Notes under the pieces: model-generated
Seen by the model: the letters and a program-made list of their open reading frames with translations, nothing else
The model's database searches: none
What the model was told of the DNA's origin: nothing
Assembly: GCA_041751095.1 (NCBI GenBank)
Contig: JBGSYC010000036.1
Coordinates: 62,001-126,000, forward strand
Source: JADCRZ01 sp041751095
GTDB lineage: Bacteria > Bacteroidota > Bacteroidia > Chitinophagales > Chitinophagaceae
Reading direction: 5' to 3'
Length of the DNA stretch: 64,000 bases
Position numbers and translations under genes: made by a program
Shown here: one piece after another, positions 9,019 to 16,973 of the stretch
Position numbering within the stretch: the stretch's first letter is position 1
Layout of the letters: the number at the start of each line of letters is the position of its first letter

Positions 9019-9229
9019 TGTTTCTTACGGCTTTTACCTCTGCAGAAATTTCGTCCATGCTCATGTTAGAAAAGCCGTAACGCTCTGAAAGTTCAACAGC
9101 TTTGTTGAGGTTCTGTCGGCTAAGTTCACGGCTAATTATATCTACAAAGTCTGTAAAAGAAAGATTGTCGGCCTTAATACCGAATTTTTCATACTCCAGG
9201 TCAGATATAGCAATATTTAGTGTGCGCAT
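9002..9229 (-). CDS. Antitoxin partner of the PIN toxin
   Basis: A 75-residue protein starting MRTLNIAISDLEYEKFGI, resembling the N-terminal beta-strand plus helices of small ribbon-helix-helix-type antitoxins. The C-terminal half is helical and charged (DEISAEVKAVRNN). ATG 9229 is preferred to a TTG two codons upstream. The start codon lies inside GTTATGC on the minus strand, which matches the GTTRRRY core of integron attachment sites; this may be chance. The gene order antitoxin-toxin with a short overlap is standard for such pairs. The antitoxin role is inferred from context. Confidence 0.75.
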   Translation of the reverse strand: MRTLNIAISDLEYEKFGIKADNLSFTDFVDIISRELSRQNLNKAVELSERYGFSNMSMDEISAEVKAVRNNAANS

Positions 9230-9434
9230 AACCAATGATTTGTCAATTCCGAAGATAAGAAATCTGCTTCAGTTATCGTTACGCCGCATGACGCAAAACG
9301 TTAAAGCATTTGGGATGTGGCGGCAATAGAATTACCGTCACGGTGGGTGAAGATATTAAGCTTTATTGGAAGCCAATGTACAAATTCATTCCCGTCCGCT
9401 GCCATTTTCCAAACACACTGTGTGCACCCTTCGG

Positions 9435-10270
9435 TTAATCATGCTGATTTGTGTCCAAGTAATCCTTTAGGTCATAAATATATTTACAATAAGGTATGAA
9501 AACTTGAAGGTTGGCGAATAAAGTGTCTTTGTCGACCTGTTTGCCCGTTGGATGACCAGCAGCATTCCTGTTATATCTAACCATTTGAAAAACCCCAGTT
9601 AAAGTGTTAGAATAGTTCTCTCGCAATTCATAAGGTAGGTGCAATAAAATTTGACAAATAGCTTTATCAAACTCATCAAATTGCGTTTTAATGAATTTAC
9701 CTTCTATTTTTTTGAAAAACTCGCTCTTTTCGTACTGTCTTTAAAAGACTGCTCGAAAGTATTTATTAGTATTAGTAATGATTTTTCTGATGCGCAACCT
9801 AAAGTTATTGTTGAAGATAATAATTGATTGATATTATAAGTACTGATGCTTTCGGATAGATAAGTTTCAACGATAGGTATAATTGAGGAATTTCATTTTT
9901 TATTCGGTTTAAATAATTTGTAGGATCGTTAGGGACAGGCAATGTAGAATTTATTGCCTTTTTACCATAATCCGTTAAACTTAGCCACGGCCACAAGTCA
10001 TTATGATAATCTCCTATTGTCAGGACACGTTCTATAATTAATTCCCATAATACCTCCCTGACTTTATTCTCGTCAGCTTTTTGCAATGTATAAGATAGCG
10101 TCTGATGTCTAGGTGGATTTGGATTAGCAACAACTCCGTTTTAGGGCATTATGTCCCACGGTGCTGCATAAATTTTTGAATTGAAAAGAATCGCCGTGCT
10201 GTCTAATTCAGTCCATGACTAAATGTTTTAATTCTTCATAAGGAATATTAGTGAGTGGTATTTCATTCAT
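9435..10270 (-). pseudogene. Unknown gene broken by two frameshifts and one nonsense codon
   Basis: Joining three frames on the minus strand gives one coherent protein of roughly 275 residues. It begins at ATG 10270 with MNEIPLTNIPYEELKHLVMD and hits TGA. It resumes in another frame (W-T-E-L-D-S-T-A-I-L-F-N) through an in-frame TAA at 10141-10143, probably a former CAA, between DIMP and NGVVANPNPPRHQ. It continues through VLWELIIERVL and DYHNDLWPWLSLTDYGKKAI, and shifts frame again near 9872-9890. It then runs TYLSESISTYNINQLLSSTI to TGKQVDKDTLF and ends in KDYLDTNQHD. The C-terminal part is helical and recalls HEPN-like or abortive-infection proteins, but I cannot name a family. It is clearly inactivated. 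Confidence 0.7.
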
Positions 10271-10282
10271 GCTGGTTAATTT

Positions 10283-10486
10283 GGTTGCACACAACTTTGA
10301 AATATTAACGTTGGCAGGGCAGTTGATGATGTCCCGCCCGGAACCGCTGCCGATTAAAAATATAATGCCAAAAATGAGAACTAAAAACTAATTGATATCG
10401 TCCCGCTGTAAAATATGCCGAAGCTGATCCATAGCTCATTGTTTAATGTAGCGCCCTGCTATTGCTAAGCGATGCTGTGTGCAGCC
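10283..10486. repeat. 204-bp spacer bounded by 13-bp imperfect inverted repeats
   Basis: The left end GGTTGCACACAAC (10283-10295) and the right end GCTGTGTGCAGCC (10474-10486) are inverted copies matching at 11 of 13 positions; the two differences would still allow G-U pairs. The unit fills almost the whole gap between the broken unknown gene and the broken TIR gene and holds no gene. The same left end recurs exactly at 11442-11454. It could be a folded recombination site or a small non-autonomous element. Confidence 0.6.
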
Positions 10487-10518
10487 TATCTCAAGATTTA
10501 GAACGTCCCATTTAATCA

Positions 10519-11406
10519 TTATATTTTTGACGGATTAATTTCGTGGAAGGAAGAACCAAACAGTTCTATTAATTTCTTTTGCGCCATTTTGAACGGTTCT
10601 GTATTTTTTCTGGAAATGTACCGAACATACTTATTTGTCTGCATTTGAACGGTAAGTAGCGTGTTTCCGTGAATTCCCGTTTTACTAATTTCTTCCCTCT
10701 CTGATTGTGTGACTTGACCGAATAAATTATCAATATTTACAGGTTTCTTTACAGCATCAATAGCAAGATTGAATGCTTCTATTTCAGCAAAAGAAAGGAA
10801 GTCAAGTGTACTAAGTTCTGTAAGTAATTTAAGCCGGTTAATGTCTTTAGAGTTTGCAATCCTCTTAATTATGTTTATACTGTCCTGCGCCGATAATTGT
10901 TCTGATTTTAAAAACAACTCCTTAAGTTTAGTTGAGCTTAAAGCATCTATTCCTAAATGTTTTTCTAAAGCTTCCTTCAATTCGAATTCTCGGTTCGTCT
11001 GCTTCAAAAGATTTCTCTAATGCTATACCAATGGATTGAATTAACCTGTTTATCCCGAATTCTTCTGCCAGATTTTCTATATGGTACTGTCTTAGATGCC
11101 TGCGTATGTCGCATTCTCCAAGCATTGTTGGAATAATAAAAATTTGTCCTGATGGAACATACTTTGATGCTTCCATTGCGTCGGGCTGTTCTTTTTGAAA
11201 GTAACCTCGTCTTTCGTTAGGTTCGCGAGAAAGTATAAGTAGCAAAACTTTAGTTTGTCCAATTTCATCTTCAATTACTTCCTCCCATTTTACACCTGGC
11301 AACAAATTGTCCTTGTCAAACCAAGTTTTAATTCCCAAGCTGTTTTTACAAACGGTAAGTCTTCTCTGCCATAAGAGACAAACACTTCTGTTTTAGTTGG
11401 TGTCAT
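10519..11406 (-). pseudogene. TIR-domain protein gene broken by two frameshifts
   Basis: Three frames on the minus strand join into one TIR-domain protein of about 295 residues. It starts at ATG 11406 with MTPTKTEVFVSYGREDLPFVK, the first TIR strand. The frame then shifts near 11340 and continues GIKTWFDKDNLLPGVKWEEVIEDEI, VLLLILSREPNERRGYFQKEQ (with the Glu region that is catalytic in TIR NADases) and IFIIPTMLGECDI. A second shift near 10985-11010 leads into a 150-residue helical C-terminal domain of unknown kind, ending SFHEINPSKI. TIR proteins of this kind act in NAD-depleting anti-phage defence. This copy is inactivated unless the breaks are sequencing errors. Confidence 0.8.
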
Positions 11407-11441
11407 AGCGTTTCTTTTAAATAGTAAGGAATGTCACTTTA

Positions 11442-11553
11442 GGTTGCACACAACGAACACAGCTTGGCGGGGTGGCATTCTGTGTTCCGTCAACCGCAAC
11501 CGAAGCCAGGTAAAGCCGCCACAATAAAGCGGCGGTAGTCGTTCGGCGTTACC
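11442..11553. repeat. 112-bp palindromic spacer with related inverted ends
   Basis: The left end GGTTGCACACAACGA (11442-11456) and the right end TCGTTCGGCGTTACC (11539-11553) are inverted copies matching at 10 of 15 positions. Inside is a perfect 8-bp stem GAACACAG / CTGTGTTC (11455-11462 and 11480-11487). A GC-rich pair GCCGCC / GGCGGT lies near 11515-11536. Size and layout recall an integron attC site, and the ends match those of the other island spacers. Confidence 0.6.
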
Positions 11554-11604
11554 GGGCAGCGGACCTGATAATTAATTGCTGGAGCATTCCCGAAAATAAT
11601 TGTA

Positions 11605-11629
11605 GTTGCCGGCATTGTTTTCCGGCAAC
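11605..11629 (-). terminator. Hairpin terminator after korA
   Basis: A perfect 8-bp stem GTTGCCGG (11605-11612) / CCGGCAAC (11622-11629) with a 9-nt loop lies 20 bp past the korA stop. On the minus strand it is followed by an AT-rich stretch (TACAATTATTTTC), as expected for intrinsic termination. Confidence 0.7.
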
Positions 11630-11648
11630 CGATCTGGCAATCGATCTG

Positions 11649-13508
11649 CTAATTATAATATTCGTGAAGCATTTTCCGGATGGCTTCAATCAACTCCCCC
11701 TTTGTAATCGGTATACCCATTACTTTATTATACCCTTTTGCATTAACCAGATATTGATCCCGTATGATCTTAATAAGCTGACCGCTGTTAATTTCCGGGA
11801 TCAGGATATGCTCAAAGTTCTTCATCATATCTCCTAAATTCTTTGGAAACGGCCGGAGGTAACGGATATGAGCGTGTGAAACCTGGTGGCCTTCTGACTG
11901 GAGCTGCATAACCGCACTTTTGATCGCCCCATACGTACTGCCCCATCCTATGACAAGTATCTTTCCTTTCTCCGGACCGCTGTCAAGTTTTTGTTCAGGA
12001 ACATAATCCGCGATTTTATCCACCTTTTCCTGTCTTATCTTAACCATTAGCTGGTGGTTGTCAGGGTCGTAACTTACATTCCCGGTTATATTTTGCTTTT
12101 CGATTCCCCCTATCCGGTGTTCAAGACCAGGTGTTCCCGGAACGGCCCATGGCCTTACAAGTTTTTCATCACGTAGATATGGCTGAAAGGTATCTTCCTG
12201 GTGCCCAAGCTCGGTTTTAAATTTTACCTCGATCGCCGGCAAGTCATCAGCCCTGGGAAACTTCCACGGTTCCGCCCCATTGGCTATATAGCCATCGCTC
12301 AGAAATATTACCGGTGTCATGTGCTGGATGGCAATACGGAATGCTTCATAAACTGCGCTGAAACAATCACTTGGTGTGGAGGCAGATATGATGGGCATCG
12401 GACACTCGCCATTCCTTCCATAATACGCCTGCAGCAGATCGCTTTGTTCGGTCTTGGTTGGCAATCCAGTAGATGGCCCCCCGCGCTGTATATTACAGAT
12501 CAGTAACGGGATCTCGAGCATTACCGCGAGGCCCATCGCTTCAGCTTTTAACGCCATCCCCGGCCCCGAAGTAGTGGTCATGCCCAGAGAGCCGCCGTAA
12601 CTTGCGCCGATTGCCGAAGTTATCGCCGCAATTTCATCTTCTGCCTGAAATACTTTAACGCCAAATGCTTTATGCCTGCTTAATTCGTGAAGAATATCTG
12701 AGGCCGGAGTTATGGGATAAGAACCAAGAAATAATTGTAAACCGCTTTTTTGAGAAGCAGCGATCAGGCCGTAAGCAGTAGCCTGGTTGCCCATTATAGA
12801 TCTATAAGTGCCGGGTTCCATCTTAGCCTTTTCCACCCGGTATGTTGTTGTAAAGGTTTCCGTTGTATCGCCATAATTGTAGCCCGCCTGCAATGCCTTG
12901 ATATTACTTTGCAGAATGACGTCTTTCTTGCCAAATTTCTCTACCAGGAACTGGCGCGTATGATCTATCGTGCGCCCGTACATAAAATAAAGAAAGCCCA
13001 GGACAAACATATTTTTAGCCCTGTCTTTTTCTTTCACGCCCATTTCATATTCTTTCAACGCTTCCCGTGTCATCTTTGTCACATCGATCTTTATCACGCT
13101 ATAGTTCTGCAGGCTTTCATCCTCAAGCGGGTTTACACCATCCGGATAGTTTGCCAGCCGCAGGTTCTTGGAGTCGAATCCGTCGGTATTTACAATGATC
13201 TTTCCTCCCTTTTTTAAACTTTTGATATTGGTTTTCAGGGCGGCGGCATTCATGGCCACTAAAACGTCGCATTCGTCGCCGGGAGTAAAAACACGGTCGC
13301 TGGAAAACCGCAATTGGTAGCCGCTTACGCCGGGCAGCGTGCCTTGAGGCGCTCGGATTTCCGCGGGAAAATCAGGGAACGTGGCAAGATCGATTCCCAA
13401 CAAGGCAGTGCTGTTGGTAAACTGGCTGCCTGTCAGTTGCATTCCGTCTCCGCTGTCGCCGGCGAATTTAATCACAACATCCTGGAGGAGCTCTTCTTTT
13501 CGGGTCAT
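11649..13508 (-). CDS. korA: 2-oxoacid:ferredoxin oxidoreductase, alpha subunit (gamma-alpha fusion)
   Basis: A 619-residue fused gamma-alpha subunit of 2-oxoglutarate:acceptor oxidoreductase, which oxidatively decarboxylates 2-oxoglutarate to succinyl-CoA using ferredoxin. The N-terminal gamma domain (about 1-190) begins VVIKFAGDSGDGMQLTGSQF and contains EIRAPQGTLPGVSGYQLRFSS. The pyrimidine-binding alpha domain follows (LFLGSYPITPASDILHELS, TTSGPGMALKAEA), with the C-terminal domain II (LVIGWGSTYGAIKSAV) at the end. The catalytic thiamine-binding beta subunit (KorB) is normally encoded directly downstream in Bacteroidota. Here the accessory island occupies that place and no korB is in the window. 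Confidence 0.93.
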   Translation of the reverse strand: MTRKEELLQDVVIKFAGDSGDGMQLTGSQFTNSTALLGIDLATFPDFPAEIRAPQGTLPGVSGYQLRFSSDRVFTPGDECDVLVAMNAAALKTNIKSLKKGGKIIVNTDGFDSKNLRLANYPDGVNPLEDESLQNYSVIKIDVTKMTREALKEYEMGVKEKDRAKNMFVLGFLYFMYGRTIDHTRQFLVEKFGKKDVILQSNIKALQAGYNYGDTTETFTTTYRVEKAKMEPGTYRSIMGNQATAYGLIAASQKSGLQLFLGSYPITPASDILHELSRHKAFGVKVFQAEDEIAAITSAIGASYGGSLGMTTTSGPGMALKAEAMGLAVMLEIPLLICNIQRGGPSTGLPTKTEQSDLLQAYYGRNGECPMPIISASTPSDCFSAVYEAFRIAIQHMTPVIFLSDGYIANGAEPWKFPRADDLPAIEVKFKTELGHQEDTFQPYLRDEKLVRPWAVPGTPGLEHRIGGIEKQNITGNVSYDPDNHQLMVKIRQEKVDKIADYVPEQKLDSGPEKGKILVIGWGSTYGAIKSAVMQLQSEGHQVSHAHIRYLRPFPKNLGDMMKNFEHILIPEINSGQLIKIIRDQYLVNAKGYNKVMGIPITKGELIEAIRKMLHEYYN

Positions 13509-13672
13509 ATAATAGTATATCCTGCTAATTTAATGCAGTGTGCGGGAGTAATAAAATCAGTTTTACAGCCATAGAGGCGCTAAGGCCAGCATCCATAGGG
13601 AACAGTGCCTCGCCTGGTCTTAATTAACGATCTCCGGGCTGCGGCTTTGATCAGCGTTGACGATAGGGTTTG

Positions 13673-15145
13673 TTATTGCAGGGTAAGCAGCTCACTCTCA
13701 TTGTTGGTTTGATTAATTGCCGTTATTGAAAGGGATACGCCTGTGAGATCCGCCCCGCGCATATCAATGATTATTTCCCGTTCAATGAAAGCGTACGCTC
13801 TGATGATGTTTCTTACGTCATTTTTATCGTTGCTGCCATTTTTAAACCCATAAAGCATAATAGATCGTGCAGTGGCGTTCTTTTCGGCGCTGATTTTCCA
13901 AAACCCTGTCGAAACTTTTTCATACACCGGCTTCTCCGGTTTCGTACTGTCTATCCATGCCATAGGCGGAATTATCGCAGGATATTTATAATAGTGATTT
14001 TGAAGGCTGTCATTCCATCCTAAAGGGTTGCGGCGAAACGTGCTGGTATTATAATAAACACTACCCTGAATGCTGGGGTATTCACGGGCCTTTCTTATCT
14101 GGTGAGGCAGCTCATCCGGGTTTCTCCAGGGGTTGGTTTGATCTACAGCCCGGTATATGCCATGCCCGATATACAATTGTCTTCCGTAGGCGTGCTTGCT
14201 CCACCAGTCAACCAGCGTTTCATATGCCACTAACTTATGTCCGAATTCCCAGTATAGTTGTGGGGTAACATAATCGATCCAACCGTTTCGCAACCATAAT
14301 AAGATATCAGCATATAAGTCATCATAATTGGTTTGACCTCCTTTGGTAACACTGCCTTCCGGATCTTTGTCGCTGTTACGCCATACGCCAAACGGACTTA
14401 CCCCGAATTTGCAGTATTTACTTTCCTGCCTGATGGCCCGGCTGAGAAGTAGAATTACGGAATCAACATTACTTCTTCTCCAGTCTTCCCTGTTCAAACC
14501 GTTATGGTACCTTGCATAGGAAGAATCGTCAGGAAATTGCTTTCCCGCTATCCGGTACGGATAAAAATAGTCGTCAAAATGAATGGCGTCAATATCGTAT
14601 CTTCTTACCATGTCCCTGATGACTTCAGTAACATGCTTTTGCGCTTGTTTATTTCCCGGATCAAAATAGCGTTTGTTGCCATAAACAATAAACCACTCCG
14701 GATTTAGCTTTGTGATATGGGTTGGGGAGACAGAAGAGACGCCGATGTTGAATTCCGCCCGGTATGGGTTGCACCAGGCATGAAATTCCATTCCCCGCTT
14801 GTGGGTTTCATCGATCATAAACTTCAGGGGATCATAAAATGGAGTCGGAGGCGCTCCCTGCACCCCTGTAAGCCACTGGCTCCATGGTTCATATTGCGAT
14901 AGGAAGAATGCATCGGAAGCCGGCCTTACCTGCACGATCACCGCGTTCAGCCCGTTGCGTTTGTGCATGTTTAGCAGCTTGACAAATTCCTCCTTTTGGC
15001 TGGTTGGATTATAATTACCCCTTGAAGGCCAGTCGATGTTGTCAACCGTTGCTATCCATGCTCCCCTGAACTCATATTTAGGCTGTGCCATAGAATCCTG
15101 AAAGACAAAAAGCAACGGGAAAATGCAAAGCCACACTTTTTTCAT
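13673..15145 (-). CDS. Secreted family-10-like glycoside hydrolase (GHL10)
   Basis: A 490-residue exported protein of the glycosyl-hydrolase-like 10 family (PF02638). It has a Sec signal peptide (MKKVWLCIFPLLFVFQDSMAQ), then the family opening YEFRGAWIATVDNIDWPSRG. Barrel strands include LNAVIVQVRPASDAFF, GMEFHAWCNPYR, YDIDAIHFDDYFYPY (with acidic residues likely to be catalytic) and DYVTPQLYWEFGH. The C-terminal ~100 residues form a small beta domain. ATG 15145 is used because the 13 residues upstream would disrupt the signal peptide. Members act on cell-wall or exopolysaccharide glycans; the substrate here is not known. It follows the MarR gene on the same strand. Confidence 0.88.
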   Translation of the reverse strand: MKKVWLCIFPLLFVFQDSMAQPKYEFRGAWIATVDNIDWPSRGNYNPTSQKEEFVKLLNMHKRNGLNAVIVQVRPASDAFFLSQYEPWSQWLTGVQGAPPTPFYDPLKFMIDETHKRGMEFHAWCNPYRAEFNIGVSSVSPTHITKLNPEWFIVYGNKRYFDPGNKQAQKHVTEVIRDMVRRYDIDAIHFDDYFYPYRIAGKQFPDDSSYARYHNGLNREDWRRSNVDSVILLLSRAIRQESKYCKFGVSPFGVWRNSDKDPEGSVTKGGQTNYDDLYADILLWLRNGWIDYVTPQLYWEFGHKLVAYETLVDWWSKHAYGRQLYIGHGIYRAVDQTNPWRNPDELPHQIRKAREYPSIQGSVYYNTSTFRRNPLGWNDSLQNHYYKYPAIIPPMAWIDSTKPEKPVYEKVSTGFWKISAEKNATARSIMLYGFKNGSNDKNDVRNIIRAYAFIEREIIIDMRGADLTGVSLSITAINQTNNESELLTLQ

Positions 15146-15223
15146 CCGGTGAATAAAGCAAAATATTTTATGAGTGTTTGCCACTACATCTATTTTCCTG
15201 TAAGATTTATTACCTCAACAAGC

Positions 15224-15676
15224 TCAATGAACATCTCGGATCTTGTCAAGAAGGACATTTAGTTCGCGGGCCTCCTGTTCCGTAAGATTTTTTAATACGC
15301 TATCCATTTCATCCTGGCACTGATCCATCTTATTGAGCAGGCTTAACCCTTTGTCTGAAATCGTTACATCAACCAGCCGTTTGTCAGACTTGCAGATCAC
15401 CTTTTTCACCAGGCCTTTTTTCACCAGACGGTCAACGATGCGGCTTGTATCACTCATTTTATCCAACATACGCTGACGGATCTGCATGGTAGACAGCGGC
15501 TCCCCTGCACCCCGAAGAATACGAAGAATATTAAATTGCTGGGAAGTGATGCCATGTTTGTCAAAGATCACTTTCATCTTTTCCGTCATCCAGTTATACG
15601 TGTAGATAAGGTTGATGCCCGACTTCTGGTATTCATTCTTAAAATTCTTCTGGTTAATTTCTTCATCTATGGTCAT
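15224..15676 (-). CDS. MarR-family transcriptional regulator
   Basis: A 150-residue winged-helix regulator. It has an N-terminal dimerisation helix, then the HTH region ITSQQFNILRILRGAGEPLSTMQIRQRM, recognition helix DKMSDTSRIVDRLVKKGLVKKV, the wing CKSDKRLVDVTISDKG and a long C-terminal helix ending LLDKIRDVH. The D-x-R (SDKRLVDV) wing motif is the MarR hallmark. It sits between the radical SAM gene (57 bp upstream) and the GHL10 gene on the same strand, so the three may form one unit. MarR proteins usually autoregulate. The ligand is unknown. Confidence 0.93.
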   Translation of the reverse strand: MTIDEEINQKNFKNEYQKSGINLIYTYNWMTEKMKVIFDKHGITSQQFNILRILRGAGEPLSTMQIRQRMLDKMSDTSRIVDRLVKKGLVKKVICKSDKRLVDVTISDKGLSLLNKMDQCQDEMDSVLKNLTEQEARELNVLLDKIRDVH

Positions 15677-15733
15677 AAACGCACAATAAGGGATTAATTC
15701 AAAACAGAGGCACTGTCAAACCCATTCAACTGA

Positions 15734-16762
15734 TTAACTCCAGACTTTCGTTCCTTCACTGCAGTTGGCACATATGTCTATATTTTTGCGGCTTTTAAGG
15801 ATTTGCCGGCGGAAATCGATGTACTCTTTATTGTGCCATATTGCTTTAAAAGGCTTGTCTTTCAGGTCTCCGAGCTTATACCGGGCATCTTTGTCAAAGC
15901 AGCAGGGAACCACCAGCCCGTCCCATGAAATAACCGTAGCATGCCACAATTTCCAGCAATGGTTACTTAACTGATTCCTGAATTTATAAGAACCCGTATC
16001 GTCTTTTTTATACCGGCTGTATTTTTCCGTTAAAGGGATCAGGTGGTTGGGGTCATTCTCGTAATCATATACCTGGGCTGTTTTGTACCAGACATCATCT
16101 ACCCCAACTTCACTGGCAAGGCGCTTTATGTCGTCAATCTGATGTTCATTTGGCTTAACAACGAGGAACTGAAAAAAAACAAAGGGTGTTTTACTATTTA
16201 GCGCCTTCTTCCATTTCACAATATTTTTTGCCCCTTCAATCACCTTGCTGAGGTTGCCTCCTACCCTGTATTGTTGATACACTTCCTGTGTAGTTCCGTC
16301 TATAGAAATAATGAGCCTGTCCAGGCCGCTTTCAATCGTCTTCTTTGCATTTGCATCATTAAGATAATGAGCATTCGTAGACGTGGCCGTATAAATGCCC
16401 TTACGTGATGCATATGTTACCATGTCAAGAAAAGACGGGTTCAGGTAAGGTTCTCCCTGGAAGTAAAACACCAGGTAAAGAAGCTCTCTGTGCAACTGGT
16501 CAATGGTTTGGCTAAAAAAATCCTGTTTCAACATGCCTGTAGGCCTTGTGAAAGCACGCAACCCGCTGGGGCATTCAGGGCAGCGCAGATTACATGAAGT
16601 TGTTGGTTCAAAGGAAATGGAAATGGGATAACCCCATTGAACGGGCTTTCCAAGCCATTTGCTAACATAAAAGCTGCTCAACACTTTACAAATGTTCAGG
16701 AGTCTACGAAAGGTAAGCTTGGAGATAAGATTGATACTATCATTTCGGTTCCACTTCTGCAT
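15734..16762 (-). CDS. Radical SAM/SPASM-domain protein
   Basis: A 342-residue iron-sulfur enzyme. The radical SAM cluster motif is complete: C57, C61 and C64 in TTSCNLRCPECPSG, followed by the GGE-like strand VFYFQGEPYLNP. A SPASM domain for auxiliary clusters forms the C-terminus, with CWKLWHATVISWDGLVVPCC and later IDICANC. Such proteins modify peptides or small metabolites. No short precursor peptide gene was found next to it, so a ribosomal peptide product cannot be claimed. It is the first gene of a minus-strand trio with MarR and GHL10 and is divergent from the S46 peptidase gene. Confidence 0.92.
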   Translation of the reverse strand: MQKWNRNDSINLISKLTFRRLLNICKVLSSFYVSKWLGKPVQWGYPISISFEPTTSCNLRCPECPSGLRAFTRPTGMLKQDFFSQTIDQLHRELLYLVFYFQGEPYLNPSFLDMVTYASRKGIYTATSTNAHYLNDANAKKTIESGLDRLIISIDGTTQEVYQQYRVGGNLSKVIEGAKNIVKWKKALNSKTPFVFFQFLVVKPNEHQIDDIKRLASEVGVDDVWYKTAQVYDYENDPNHLIPLTEKYSRYKKDDTGSYKFRNQLSNHCWKLWHATVISWDGLVVPCCFDKDARYKLGDLKDKPFKAIWHNKEYIDFRRQILKSRKNIDICANCSEGTKVWS

Positions 16763-16973
16763 AATCCGTGTAAAAATAATGGCATACCATCAAATTGCAA
16801 GACTTTCAAAATTAAAAGATTGGTAACATCGGCTTATGCGGGTGCCCCGTAGCCTCCCGGCTTTAATTATTTCAGACAGAAGAAATTAAAGCTTTGCACA
16901 GATTTACAATTTGCAAGTAGGTTTCGTGCTTATTTTTACAAATAAAAATTAGGTCTCCTGTAAACGAAACAAT

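Noticed and set aside
9418..11553. Classical integron with integrase
   Set aside because: No intI-like gene exists in the window and several core sites deviate from GTTRRRY, so only a cassette-like interpretation is kept as a finding.
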